A DNA stretch of 64,000 bases, from contig CM076259.1 in the NCBI GenBank assembly GCA_038380795.1, positions 23,418,977 through 23,482,976 of the forward strand, read 5' to 3'. The position numbers and the translations under genes are program-made. The notes beneath the pieces were generated by a model. That model had not been told where the DNA came from. It did not search any database and saw only the letters and a program-made list of their open reading frames with translations. This DNA is from Pyrocephalus nanus (Eukaryota > Chordata > Aves > Passeriformes > Tyrannidae). Numbering within the stretch: position 1 is the first letter of the stretch; each line of letters opens with the position of its first letter. Of this stretch, positions 36,736-49,963 are shown one piece after another.

Positions 36736-39700
36736 CTATGAGAACTTAAACAATCCCTGCAAGTGTTAAAGGCACGGAAATTAAGGACTAAGGTCATGAC
36801 ACTGCTGCTCCAGTGCCATTCACGCAGTGGCAAAAAGAGATGACTGCTTTGTACTCAAGCCAAAAAGTGAGGCGATTCAGACACTTGCTCTGCAGGAGAC
36901 TTGACAGGGATGGCACCAGAGGGAAAAGAATGAGGAGCTAAAGGGGTTAATCCACACACCAGATATTCCCAAGCTACTGCAGAGAGAGATGTCACCTGGC
37001 AAGGATACTGCTCTTAAGAAGACCATGCTGCTGACATCTGATTTCTGATTAGTAACCACCACGCTAGGGCAATGGACAGTGCAAGGAACAAAGATGCCAT
37101 CAAGCTGCTGGCATGCAACAAGATAGGCATCACCAACAGGAAACCCATGCACTCCTGTGCCAGAATTTGAGTACAGTTAAAAGACTTGGTCTCATGTGAA
37201 GTAACCAATGAAAGAAAGGCACTCCTCTTGCAAAACAGTGTTGTGTGGATCCAAAGGTCTCCCACATATGTTTCATCTACATTTAATAAGAGCTATTGTA
37301 TGATAATTAAATGCCAGTGGAATAAGGAAAACATATTTGTCGAAGATTAACTATTATGCAATGCAAGAAGCATCTGCCACCCAACTGCTAGAGCTCACTA
37401 AATATTTCCTTATCTCAGAGTATTTACTTAGGAGGCAATAACTATCCAGTTAAATCTAAATTTAATGCTTAGTTAAATATAGTTCATAGAAAGTGGCACC
37501 AATATGTTTTATACAGACAACGACAGAGGGGGTTTCAGGGAGGGAGAAGGGAGGAATCTTATCTCCAGACTCTAGTAACATCCTGATTTGAGATAGGACT
37601 GCATGTGCCCATGCCTCCCTATAAAGAGCGGTGGATCACTATGGACTCTGAGCCCCCTCTCAGCTAATATGGCAGTGCAGGGGATGTCTTCATCTTCTTC
37701 CGCATCTATACAATCCTCATTAGAACCACCACAGCATAACTATTTAATAATAGTAATAATCATAATAAACAGAGAGATGAGGAAGAAATTCCCTGAGGGT
37801 CTCATAAACCTTGGGAAAAATAAAACAAAAACCAAAGCTGATAGGTCTTATTTGCTTTTAGAAGCATACCGAAGTAAAAGGAAGGGGTTGCCTAGGTGTA
37901 AAAGGCCAAACAAGCAGGAATCACACAAATCCTAGGAGAGCGCCTCATGAGTAAAATAAATAATGTTATTTTTGTATGTGTTCCCAGAAGAAATAACTCT
38001 CTGGACCCATCTCCCCCTGCTGGAAGCAGATAATAAACAGCAGGTCTACTTTCTAACTTTCCTACCCTCCAAAAACTTACGGACAAATTCACATAAATAG
38101 TTAGTGCATGGACACCACAAATCTCTACTTCTGCCTTTTAAAGCCATTCATCAATACTCCTGATAGGTGCAGGACTAGCCTGGCTGACCAAATTTTGTCA
38201 CTATGCAGTTCAGGAATGGATGGGGCAGCACAAGCCCAGCCCTACAGGTACCGCATCACCCTCCTCCCATGCAAAACACTCATACCCTGTTTAAAGGGAA
38301 CAGGGCATAGAGCATCACGCTTTGATGAACATGGGCTGTATGGCACAGTCAAGAGTCATGATAGAAAGGCTTGGATAACAGGTTCAGGAGGGTGTCTGAG
38401 TTTCCACCCTATGAGTGTGGGATTGTTCTGAATACAAGCTTGCAGGAAAACAGCAGCATGAGCTAACGCAGCCTGGTTAGCCCTACTTTCCCTGTGAGGG
38501 AAACATGCTGAAGACAGCACTGTCTGGATACTAAGCCGACTGAAGGAGAGACCCTCCGTGTTGGCCCTGGATGGACAGACTGTGCTGAGATAGGCAGTGG
38601 TGAGATCCTCTGGATGGATACTCAGGTCATCTCTGCCTACCTTTGTGGGAGCTCAGTTTTACAGATACTCACAGATTGACATTGGGAAAGCCTGAAGTAC
38701 CATCTGCTTTTCTTGGAGAAACACTGAAAGCATGGACTCTGTCCACAAATAGGAATGGTTTTTCGTGGGTTTTTGCATTTGAGGTGGCTAAATACAAAGA
38801 GTGATCCATGGAAACTTCACTCAATGCCAACTGCAACAGCCATCTGTATGATGTGGATGGCTGCCCCCTAGGAGCTGAAACGAGGCTCATGAGATCACAC
38901 CACAAACAGCCACAAAACAGCAACTGTTCTCACTTGACTTTTAAGCACTACCAGCCACACCAAAACTGGTAAATTGATTACAAATATTGTTGGAATCAGG
39001 GAAAAGGCATTCTTAAAAATAGAAATACTGCTCCCACCAGTCTCCAGACCCTATCATAACCAACTAAGTTGTTTCAAGGGGACTGTATCATGGCTCTGTC
39101 AGCAGAGTCCAAGCATCTAGGGACTTTATTTGGGGTATCTACAACAGTGAGCAAAAACATATGATGTTTTGTGAGCTATAACGTGTTTAGTCAAGATACA
39201 CTGCTGTACTCTGCAGCAATGCCTGCTCAAAGCTTCTCAGCCATGAAGAGAAAATGCAGTTTTGCTGCATTGGCAGAGAAGTTATGGAGAGGAATGAGGA
39301 AGAGCTGAAGGGGTTTCACCACATGGGGAGGAAGATGAAGAGACCGTGGCAGGACAGTGGTGATCTCTCCTTTCTCTCTTCATTCCTGTACTTGCAGCTC
39401 CTACGTGCACACATTTCCACCCTGATGTGCAAGGATGGCATCCCACCGCAATTAAGCATGTACGTACCATTCTCCCTTAGATCTGGGGATACAGGGAGCC
39501 ACAAGAGTAGGAGAAAAGGAGGAAAGGCAAGGCTAGAAGAGAAAATGAAAATCATTCAAATACAGCAGATGCCTCAAGAGGCAAATTGAGGAGAAGGTGG
39601 GCTTTAAATCATAAATGCCCTTCTCAGATTCAGAGTTCCCATAGAGCATCCTTTGTCCATTCCTTCAGCTAGCTACACCTCCCTGATAAAGTGGCCTCCA

Positions 39701-40314
39701 ACTATGCCACGTCAGATTCTGATGGAAAGAGCAGAGAAATAATTTCCATGACACAACTGGAAGGAAGTCTGCTAAGTACAGGATCCCATCTACCAAACAT
39801 GATCCTGTGCCGACTAGAACATCAATGCCACTTATTTATATCCCCAAGGCACTGATGAAGGACGTGGTATAGGAAAAAATTCTGCGGTTTGAGAAAAATA
39901 TATGTATAAGATGGCTTTAATACTAGAAGTACTCATTCCTTAAAGTGCTTTAGGAAAGATATGGTTTTTATGAATATTTTGCAAGTCTATAAATTAAACT
40001 GGCTTTTGATACTGAAATTCAGAGCCAGCTTAGGGCCAAGACTCACATCCAGACATATAATGCAACAAGACCAAGTTTCTGCTGCAGTAAGGAACTCATT
40101 AGGTGGAAGGATTTACTGCACTGAAAGCACTCAGATAGGCCATAACTGCAGATGATAACGTGCACGTACAACACCTCCAAGTGTGGCCACTGAGCTGTAA
40201 CAGAACTTCCTGCCATACAAGAACAATAGCTGATTTTCATGAATTTGTAACCTTGTTACTATGCAATCGATCTAGTTTCACAGTTGATCTCCTTGGTGTG
40301 GACAATTTAGAGGT

Positions 40315-40405
40315 CAAGGGCCAGGCTCTCAATTGCCGTAAGCTGACGTATCACCACCAGCGTCAGAAGAGCTATGCTGATTTCCACCACCTGAACACGA
40401 GTTGT
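40315..40405. repeat. Possible ancient retroposon fragment
   Basis: Contains 'gggccaggctctcaattgcc', 'gtaagctgacgtatcacc' and 'agagctatgctgatttccac' followed by 'cacctgaa'. These words resemble a common old amniote repeat with the pattern 'gagctatgctgatttacacc' plus 'agctgaggatctggcc'. The open frame of about 106 codons covering it is not similar to any protein I know. Confidence 0.3.
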
Positions 40406-43165
40406 GAAGTTCATCATCTTCTGCGCTTAGTTATCACAGAAAACCGTGTTATCACTTTTGAAAGAGAAAAATTTGTTTGACTGGATAAAGAGCGTGCTCT
40501 GATTTTTCAGGAAGTTTCACCTTTATTTAAAGACCAAATCTGAAGGCTGGACAGGAGGAAAATATTGGCCTAAAGATGCCTTTTTTTTTTTTCATCAATA
40601 TGACCAAGTAGGATTAAAGAATTAGCACTGCAGTTGTTTTGTGGCCTTAATGACTGGTTGTTACCACAGCAAGTGCTTGTAGAACTACTTAGTAATTTGT
40701 AACGGAGTCCTTCCTACTTGAGAGGGACAAGACACAGAGACTGCTCCTTTTTTAATTAAAACAAAAGTTGCCCTTCCAGCCTGATGTAAGTATAAGAAGA
40801 ACAAAAGTTGTCAGTATCAAGAGTGTCACATTGCCTTTTCCCTGAAAGATCAGATACCATTAGCAACTTCCTTACTAACATCTCAGGACTGGACTCTGCA
40901 GCTGCTGTTTGCCACAGGGAGTCAAATCACTTCAAAACCACGGGAAGCCACGCTGCTCAGCCACTGCTGCTGCGTGGCAGGGAGCCAAGCTGCCTGCCAT
41001 CTCCCAGCCCAGTCAGCAGTCCCAGTGGGAAACTGTGTGACCTGTCCTCGCAAGAAAGGCTGGCTCATGGCTTCAGAAGCAGAAATAGCTGATCCCAGTT
41101 CGACATTTCTCACGGAGCAAGGCGGTATGTCAACCTGTATTTTTAAGCGTGGCTACAGGAGTTAGGCATGCGAATCTAGACAAGCAGTCAATACTTCCCA
41201 CTGAAGACAGCTTCAAGATCTCTTATTATATTTGGGAGTGAACTGTTGCCTCACAAATGTCACATAACACTTCATGAGTTAGGCAAATCCAGAGTTCAAC
41301 CCTAGAGGTTTTTAAATAGTTTACTTACCATAGGAAGGCAGTAGCTTTATCTGCTTAAATCTGAATACTATCCCCCCAAACTACCCCCCTTAAACTTTCC
41401 TCAGTGCTGGAGAATATGTATTGCCCTCAGCACAAGTAATTAAGACTGACTTAACAGAAGGAGACTACAATGGTTAACAGCCCCTCCCAACAGAAAAGCA
41501 GAGATGAGCCAGAGGTTGGGAAGTTCAGGCAGGAATTGGGAGATACACAGTCCCAGTTTCCTCAGCGTATTTGGGTAAATCACTTAATGAGTCATTCACA
41601 GAGGCACAAAAAGTTAATCTCCCTATGCTCCCTCTGCCCTCAGAGAAGTAATCTTCTCTTGAGGGCACATCAGAGCAGATGTCTACTTTAACTGTATAAA
41701 ATTGCCCTGTCTCTCAGGGCGTGTCAAAGTTTCCAGCTACATAGCAGAAATCCTAACATAAGCTTCCAACAGTCTAAAAAAGTGTGAAGCACGGAAGACT
41801 GCAGGGTGATCTGACACGATCTGACACCACTATACAGAGAGCCCCTGCAAGACACAATCTACAGAACATGCCAGGCGTGACCTATTTCAGAGCGCACTCT
41901 TTAACAGGCCCCAAAACAACTGCCTGGCAGTTGTAAGGGATGTAGATAGCTGCAGACAGGAATTCTATACAACTAAGAGGTGGTCAAACCCCTTCTGCTG
42001 AGCCTTGATGCATATTCGACGGCCTGCTCTGGCATGGAGTTCTCAACACAATGCTAATGGATGAGAATGATCATTCTGACAGCGATGTTTCTGAAAAGAG
42101 CTCCAAAGTCTTGCTGAAATGATACATGCTACACATCCATCATTATCAGGGAATTAATTTTATTGTGAAGAATAGAGTGTGGGCAGGCTGTTGTGCCATA
42201 CATTTTTTTGTCCATTACAGCAGCTCCAACATAGCTTTTATGAAACCTGAACTGAGGCCTTCAGTGAGACAAGAAAGATTCTCAAGATTTGTGATGCTAT
42301 CAGGAGATCAGGCACTGTCAGAAAGCCTCATGTGCAATAAACAAGGAGAAAAAATTTTATGCAGAAATTTGGAGAAAGGTTCCTTTGAAACTATGACCTG
42401 CCTGAATTCAAGCTTCTTAATACACTTCCAGTCATTTCACTGTGTTCAGGTCTGAAAATGAGGAAAATACATTTTTAACATGTCCAGATCTTCAAGATGA
42501 AAAGCCAGGAGAACTCTCTCACAAACAAAGGCTTAGTTAAAACCATTCTTACAGGCTACAGGTCAGTGCCTGGAGTTAGTGCCTGCCTAGTCTTTCAACA
42601 TATACATTTTAATGTTTCACCTTTTCATCCCATCTTTCCCATACTACTACTCTCCTCCAAACTCCTCACCCTGATATTTTCAAGTTTATCTCCCTTTCCT
42701 AGGTTGCTCCCATACCTCATTTCTGTTACCCTATACAGCTGTCTGCCTCAAGCCACAGAAACTCACCCACTTCTTGGGTTCAGTGACTATCACACCAAGT
42801 TAAGAATTTTTCCTGTTGTTTTAACCACAAACGTTATTTCCTTTATCATCCAGCCACTGAATTGAATCATGCTTTTGTCTGCTTAAGTGGTTGCCTGTTG
42901 TTGAATCCTATCTCCTTGATATATTATGTTGTACCTGTTTGAGTCTTACTGCGTTCCACTTTTGTTCCTAGTCCAATACTTTGCCACAAATGCCCAACAT
43001 CTGATGCCAGAGAGGGAAATAGGGCGTTTTCAGCAGCCTTTAACAGAGCTAGCAGATGCGAGATAAATACCATTGTCCTGGGAATGAGCCAGACAGCAAA
43101 GAAGTAGGCCAAAGGTAGGCATTTTAGGTCTAAGTCTAAGCATATGGAAGGGGGAAGTAGAAGTC

Positions 43166-43877
43166 ATGGGGCAAGCCCAGATGTATACACAGACTGGGGA
43201 ACAAGAGACTGGAGAGCAGTGCCATGGAAAGGGACCTGGAGGTCCTGGTCAGTGGAAAGTTGAATCTGAGTCAGCACTGCCCTGGCAGCCAGGAGGGCCA
43301 ACCATGACCTGGGGGGCATCAGGAAAAGCATCTCCAGCCAGTCGAGAGGGGGGATTGTCCCGCTCTGCTCTGAGCTGGGGCAGCCTCACCTTGAATATTG
43401 TGGCAGTTTTGGGAATCACAACATCTGAAAGATATTAAACTGTTAGAGAGTGTCCAAAGGAGGGCAGTGAAGATGGTGAAAGGCCTTGAGGGGAAGCCCT
43501 ATGAGGAGCAGCTGAGGGCACTTGGTCTGTTCAGTCTGGAGGAGACTGAGGGGGTTGCAGTTACAACTTCCTTGTGAGGGGAAGACGAGGGGCAGGCTCT
43601 GATCTCTTCTTTATGGTGACCAGTGACAGGACCTGAGGGAATGGCCTGAATTTGTGTCAGGGGAGGTTTAGGTTGGCTATTAGAAAAAGTATCTTCTTCC
43701 AGAGAGTGGTTGGGTGCTGGAAGAGGCTCCTCTGGTAACTGGTCACATGAGCAATCCTGCCAGAGTTCAAGAAGCGTTTGGATGATACTCTCAGGCACAT
43801 AGTGTGACTCTTGGGGATGGTCCTGTGCAGGGCTATGAGTTGGACTCGATGATCCTTGTGGATTTGTGATTCTGTGA
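43166..43877 (+). mobile_element. CR1 LINE, 5'-truncated, about 710 bp
   Basis: The longest CR1 copy here. It contains the end of the reverse-transcriptase ORF region ('gggacctggaggtcctggtc', 'ctgctctgagctggggcag', 'gtccaaaggagggcagtgaa') and the 3' UTR: 'cttggtctgttcagtctgga', 'ggtgaccagtgacaggacct', 'ggggaggtttaggttggcta', 'gagttcaagaagcgtttgga', 'gttggactcgatgatccttg', then 'gattctgtga' at the end. Stops and indels interrupt the coding part. It lacks the 5' UTR, ORF1 and most of ORF2, as is normal for CR1. Orientation is opposite to LSAMP. A frame on the opposite strand (43499-43972) is only its antisense shadow. Confidence 0.96.
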
Positions 43878-46800
43878 AGTTTGAGGGAACAACAGAGGAC
43901 CTGCCCACCAAGAGGTGCAGGAATAAGGTGGATTCTCAGGAGGAGGAGGCATTTTGCTGGAGGTGATTCCACCAGCTGGTTATGTCAGACAGGACTGAGG
44001 AATTTCCAGTTCTACACTCAGATGCAGCAGCCATGCAGCTGTATGGCTTGTGGGCTTCACTGCTTGCAGCAGCAGGAGACCTCATCTCAGAACCATCCTG
44101 ATTCCATTTCATCCCAAGTCATCTTTAAATCAGTTTGGATAAGTTGAAGCAAACCCAAGTGTGGACAAACTTGCAAGCTGCTCAGATGAAGCAAAAACTA
44201 TCAGAAAAAGCAATACTTTTCAAGGGACAGGAATTCTTCCCTGAATCTGCTAAAGATGCTGCTAAGGCTGGGCTGACTAAGGGATGCACACCTCCTGAAA
44301 CAGCTTCCTAAAGCAGAGGTCTGGGGTGGGCTATTTATAAAAGACTTCCAGGTAAGACTAAGAATAGGCAGGTGTTCTCCTGGAGGGGTATAAAATTCAC
44401 ATGGGAACATGACCTGGCTCAGGCCCTGAAGTACCAGCAAATGTATTCCTATCCCCACCTCCCTTCCCCCCTACAATTTACTCAGCTCCAGCAACCTGTT
44501 AGATCCAGCAACTGGTGGGGCTTTATAAAACAAAGAGCCCACAACCCAAACAGGAATGGAAGCATTGCTTCCTGTGAAACCCCTGGGGGCTTGTGCATAG
44601 TCCTGGCCTTCAGCAACACTTTATTACCTTCTTAATTTATACAACAGACCAGTATTTTTTAAATAATGTAACGAGCCTGCTAGATTCTTCCAGCAGGCAG
44701 AGACCAGGAAAGGACAAAGAGCAGGTTGGTCAGAGCACTATAGCAGCTGGCTGAACAAAAGGCAAGTTAGTGATTTTTTTCACATCAAGTTGGATCAGAC
44801 TGGAGCACGGTAAAAAGGAAAAGACCAAAGAAAACCTTCGATGAAAAGATGGAGCTCTGAATAGGGCACTTACATGCTTCATTACTTGCCCTCTGATAGA
44901 GGAATGGACTGGAAGATGAACTCCATATACCACACCTATTGCACTTGGGTAAGGCTATCTCAAGTGTCCTCTGAGAATATCTGATTACTTTTTAGCCAAA
45001 GTCATTGTCCACAACACCTTTTTAGCCTATTATTTCTGTCTGCAAGGAATCATCCTGTGTTTGCCAGACATCAGTGGGAATCCAGGGGAGGCCTGAATTT
45101 GTGAAATAGAGGGCTCCAAGTCACTGAAACATCTGCTTCTGAGCTTTTGGTAAGCAACCCCTTTCACATACAGTTATGAGAAAGAACAGTAAAAATGGTG
45201 AGCCAGAGATACTTTACAACTGGTGAGTGTATAGCATGAAGGAGCTGGCAGGAAAGTTTTTACAAGCTTGGGATGATAAAACCTGCTGCCAAATGCAAGG
45301 AGTTACCTACTGATGTGGTGAGGATCTGCGGAAAAAAGAGCCTAAAGCTCGAAGAATTTTCCCATTTATGTTGTCTTTCAGTGTCTGAGAGGTCAAAGGC
45401 AACCCTGACAGGTAGTGGCCCCTTGGATGAATCCTGACCCTGATATAATCAAGTGAAGCTTTGCCACCAGTTTCTGTGGGGCTACAATTTCACCTCTTGA
45501 AGTCTGCCTCTCCCTCATTCCCTGTAAACTCCTCTTGGCTGAGGGATGAATGCAACACAAAGAATAAAGCAAACATGGAAATTAAGGCACACCTTCAGAT
45601 TCACGTCAATTTAACTGATTACAGCAATTTTACAGTAAGCTCATTGCTCATCAAAGTGAGGAACAAACAGTAAATCTGGATGGCTTCAGACAGACCCAGC
45701 ATAAGCAAATTAAGTGCAAATTTCTCCTGCACCCAGCTCGTTCAGGACACCCCTGTTCTGTCCATCAACATGCCCTGGTATTCCTGCCCGCTCTCACCAT
45801 CTGCTGATGTAGCTAAGTCCTGAAAAGAAGAAGCTGCTACTGCCCATGAATTTTTAATGTAGCAAGGAAAAGGCTGCAGGAAGAAGAATATTTGGTGGCA
45901 TTTACTCCCTATGATCAAAGCCATTTCATGTCTCTTGTGTGATATTATTAGAACACAATATGAAGTGAAAGCAGTGTTCAGACTAAGGTCCCTATTCAAG
46001 AAACATTTCCTGCAGGGGAGAATGCAAGAACCAATGCCAGTAGAAAGCCCCTATTCTTACAGCCTCTCTCTGCCCGCGTGTATCTGCAGGGCCTCACATG
46101 ACACAAGAGCCAAGCAGGTACTTTAAGTCCAGTACCCTCTATCACAAGCATGATGCTAAAAGGGACATCCTCACTCACCTGTGAATGCTTCCCAACACCC
46201 AAAAGCACTTACATGGCCAGCAGTAAGGGACCCAAGTCTAGAGAGGTAACATGCCACAGAAAGAGCTGTATTTTAGATCTCTGCTGTTACCTGGTATTTG
46301 TTACATAAAACCCAAAACCCCTGCAGTTACTTCTGTATTGACTGTGTGCTTGTACATACCAAGCGATCACCCAAGAGAATGAAATGCCATAGAGAGAGTT
46401 GACATGACCTGTCTCTGTCCTATCGCTAGCTGAGCCATTCCACCAGTGCCAAAGGGCAGATGAAGACCATACAGGAAAATCTGTTAAGCACCCGGAAAGC
46501 AGGAAGGAAATTTTCAGCTAACAGGAAAGGAGTACTGGAACTCAAACAGATTTGGCTCTTTGGAAGTATGGATTAATTTCAAACCTTTTGTTTTCTCTCC
46601 ACTACTAAAAGACATAACACAGTACAACATATAGCAATGTAAGTTACTGAAAACCTCCTTTCTCTGACTTCAGACAAAGTGCCTGCATATCCCTGACAAA
46701 CATGGATGTATGAGAATATTCCCTTGGGAAATATCTCCGCTAGCTGAATATGATGTAATTACAAATTGTCCAGTCTTACCACCATCATTCGATCAACAAT

Positions 46801-47320
46801 AACACTCAGACACTGAGAGGCCACACTGGTCAAACTCCTAGCCACCAGCAATGTACAGATCATGCTCACTGGTGGTTGAGAACTTTCTGAAACAAATCCA
46901 TCCGCTTGTTGGTAAGTGTTTGATGAGTGCTTTGTGAAAAGCCAATGCCTTGTTCAGAATATACCTCTGATGGTACCGAGGATGCATTGCTCACACCAGC
47001 TGAAATTTTCAGCCTCTGTTCCACGGCTAAAGATGGAGATATATATGTAAGTAAGGGTCAAGGTTCAAAACGCAGTGAAAATATTTGCCCATTGAGTCAC
47101 ACTGCTAATACAAGACTCTTGACTGCTCACTGTAAACCATCACACCAACACATATGCACTAATACCACACAAGTGAAGTCAAAGGAACTACAAGTGAAGC
47201 TCAAGAGAAATTTAGGCATTTTGGTAAACATAATGTCTGTAAATCAATGCTGAGAGCCATCGTGCAAATGTTTACATAGGAAACCTCTGAATGGCCCTTG
47301 CTGCTTTTTTTCTTCTGAGC

Positions 47321-47640
47321 TGGACTCCAAGAAAGCTGGAGCTGGACTTTTTACAAGGGCACATTGTGACAGGACAAGGGGGAATGGCTTTACACTAAAA
47401 GAGCATAGGTTTAGGTTAGATATTAGGAAGAAGTTCTTTACTGTGAGGGTTGTGAGGCACTGGGAAGGTTGTCCAGAGGAGCTGTGGATGCCACACCTAT
47501 GGAAGCGTTCAAGGACAGGTTAGATGGGGCTTTGAGCAACCTGGTCTCGTGGAAGATGACCCTTCCCATGGAAGTGGGTTCAGAACTAGATGGTCTTTAA
47601 GATCCCTTCAAACCCAAGCCATTCCATGATTCTATGACTC
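47321..47640 (+). mobile_element. CR1 LINE, 5'-truncated 3' end
   Basis: Clear CR1 3' UTR of a second subfamily: 'aagaaagctggagctggac', 'tttttacaagggcacattgt', 'gacaggacaagggggaatgg', 'ttaggttagatattaggaag', 'gttgtccagaggagctgtgg', 'ggctttgagcaacctggtct', 'agaactagatggtctttaag', ending 'ccattccatgattctatgac'. The 'gagcaacctggtct' and 'gaactagatgatctttaa' words distinguish it from the 43166 copy and group it with the 7234 copy. No coding capacity. Confidence 0.95.
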
Positions 47641-48748
47641 TGTTAAGGGTTCTGTACTGGACAGCTCTTTCTATGCCACTGTGGAAATCAAGCACTACTG
47701 ATTGAAGCAGAGAAAGGCCGTGAACACTCAAAAATGTCCAAAGGAAACCACAAGAAATCAACATTTAAAATATAATGTGCCTGCAGTCCCTCAAAGCTCT
47801 GCAATGAGAAAGCTCCATGAAGCAGAAATTCTGTTTATACACAAGAAAGCAGGAATCTTATGGCTTAAATCTCTGGAGTGAAGAAGGTGGTTTGCTCTTT
47901 ACTGCCACAGAGAATTGCACAAAGGATTTAGGTTTCACAGAGGTGAACTCCCCCCACTCCACCTACACAGCACAGCAGAGCTGAGGGTGATATACCAGGC
48001 ACTGCAAATCCATAAGGAAAGAAACTGGAGAAGGAGGGTCAGGGTATAGACCTTTGTGGAAAGGAGCATATGACACCATCACGCCCTGTGTGTGCATGAG
48101 TGCAAGCAAGGTGAGATCGGTATACATGATATTCCAACCTACTGGGATGACTGAAAGGAACAAATATAAAGTTTTAAGCTCCAAGGTCTTTTTGCCAGGA
48201 AGCAATGCTTACAACAAGAAAACAAACCAAATCAGCTGAGATAGAAAGGAAAAAAATGCCCATATTTCAGCTTGAAATCAAAACTTCCCTATAACTTCCA
48301 GTATTATTCTTCAGCTTTCTCAAGATCTCCTCAATATCAGGAGCCAATCTTAAAACACACTGAGTACCTTGGCGAGGGCAGAGTCAGTGTATTGATGACT
48401 GAGGAACATACAGCATACTTTTACTTTACTAGATGTATTCAACTCCCTACAGAAAGATTCAAGATGTCATCAGTATTGGAGAGATGACCCTTAGCTGTGT
48501 AGTCAAGAGCTTTTACAATGTGAAGCTGGCATCCATTGTTTCTAGTTCCTGTAGTATCTTTCCATAAAGCTGGCAGTGTTTGGATAGCTGTAAGGGAGAT
48601 GGATGGGGTTGAGTATACAGAGAAAAACATTTTGTGATTGGAATGTGATTACTGAGCTAATGAAGCTCTAATGGCAAATCCAAAAAGGACATACAAGCTG
48701 CTCAACGTTGTCCAATTCCCTGAATCCAGCAGCTCTCATCTTCCTCAA

Positions 48749-49323
48749 TGTTCTGGTTCCGGCTGGAATAGAGTTAATTTTTTTCTTAGTAGCTGGAACA
48801 GTGCTGTGTTTGGGACTCAGTATGCGAATAATGTTGATAAGATACCGATGTTTTGGCTGTTGCTAAGTAGTGCTTCCCCTAAGTTAAGGACCTTTTCATT
48901 TCCCATGCTCTGCCAATGAGGAGGTGCACAAAAAGCCATGGGGGACAGCTGATTCCAACTGGCCAAAGGAACATTTCATATCATACAATGTCATGCTCAG
49001 TTTGTATACAGTTGCGGGAGTTATCTGGAAAGGGGGCTGATTGCAGTTTGGGGATGGGTTTGGCATTGGTCAGTGGGTGGTGAGCAATTGTGTTCTGTGT
49101 GCATCATTTGTTTTTTCTGGGGTTTTATCTCTCTCTTCTTTTTATTACTATTATTATTATATTATATTTTAGTTTGTTTCAGTTTTTGGACTGTTCTTGT
49201 CTCAACCCATGAGTTTTACTATTTTTTCCCCCTCATTCTCCTCCCCTTCCACTGTGCTGGTGGGGGAAAGGTGACCAGGCAGCTGCACGATGCTTGGCTG
49301 CTGTCTGGAGTTAAACCAAGACA
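48749..49323 (+). mobile_element. Solo LTR of an avian ERVL-type endogenous retrovirus
   Basis: A complete LTR of about 575 bp with TG at the start (tgttctggtt) and CA at the end (aaccaagaca). Internal blocks are typical of a widespread avian LTR: 'ggctggaatagagttaattt', 'agtagctggaacagtgctgt', 'ttggctgttgctaagtagtg', 'gggtggtgagcaattgtgtt', 'gtctcaacccatgagtttta' and 'ggagttaaaccaagaca'. Flanking 5-bp words, ctcaa and cttga, are a poor 3-of-5 match for a target-site duplication, consistent with age or chance. The usual TATA-like and polyadenylation words appear mutated. There are no internal viral genes beside it, so it is the product of LTR-LTR recombination. Confidence 0.87.
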
Positions 49324-49507
49324 CTTGATTATTTCACCAGAGTGGAAGAGATTGCCAAATAATAGCATTCCCCTGAAAAATTCAAAGCTGTTTTGATGAT
49401 TCATCTGGCAGCTCTACAGCAACTACTTCATATTAATACTAAGTCAGAATAAAAAATTTTGGAAAATTAAGGTAAAGGGAAATAGAATTAGGACTTGGAA
49501 ATGTTTC

Positions 49508-49621
49508 AAAAAAAACAACCAACCAACCAATCAACCAAACCAAACAAAAAAACCCCAACAAAACAACAAAACCAAAGCAATCAAACAAAACCCCACAAAA
49601 AAAACAAACAAAAAACCCAAA
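49508..49621. repeat. A/C-rich low-complexity tract
   Basis: About 110 bp with only A and C plus rare T and G, made of AACC, AAAAC and CAAAA words without a fixed period. It starts about 185 bp after the LTR end and about 345 bp before the long hairpin. Confidence 0.9.
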
Positions 49622-49963
49622 GCATTCAGTATTATTTGTAGATTCCTTCCATTTGTCTTAGACTAGCCAGAGAAATGATTAATGCTTTCTCATTATTTTG
49701 TAACAACATTTGGAATATAAGCAATGAAAAGTAAAGAAGAAAGGCCAATATAAAAGCATTCCTTCTTGTTCCCTCATCCAACATCTTCAAAAGAAAATAC
49801 AAAAATCCCACAGTAAGACTTATATTCAATCAAAAGAAAGGAAAATCCCAATTAGAGATTTAGGATTTTAACTTAGTATAGATGTTCTTTTAAGAAAACT
49901 ATTCTTACTTGCTGTGTTCGTACTGGGATTTAAGAAGTGCAAAGAACATGAATTTAGCTAGCT

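Noticed and set aside
40160..40480. Plus-strand open frame of 106 codons
   Set aside because: Overlaps a likely ancient retroposon fragment and resembles no known protein.
43499..43972. Minus-strand open frame of 157 codons
   Set aside because: It is the antisense of the CR1 element at 43166-43877.
49073..49396. Plus-strand frame of 107 codons rich in Phe and Leu
   Set aside because: It lies within the 3' half of the solo LTR and its T-rich region; it is not a viral gene.
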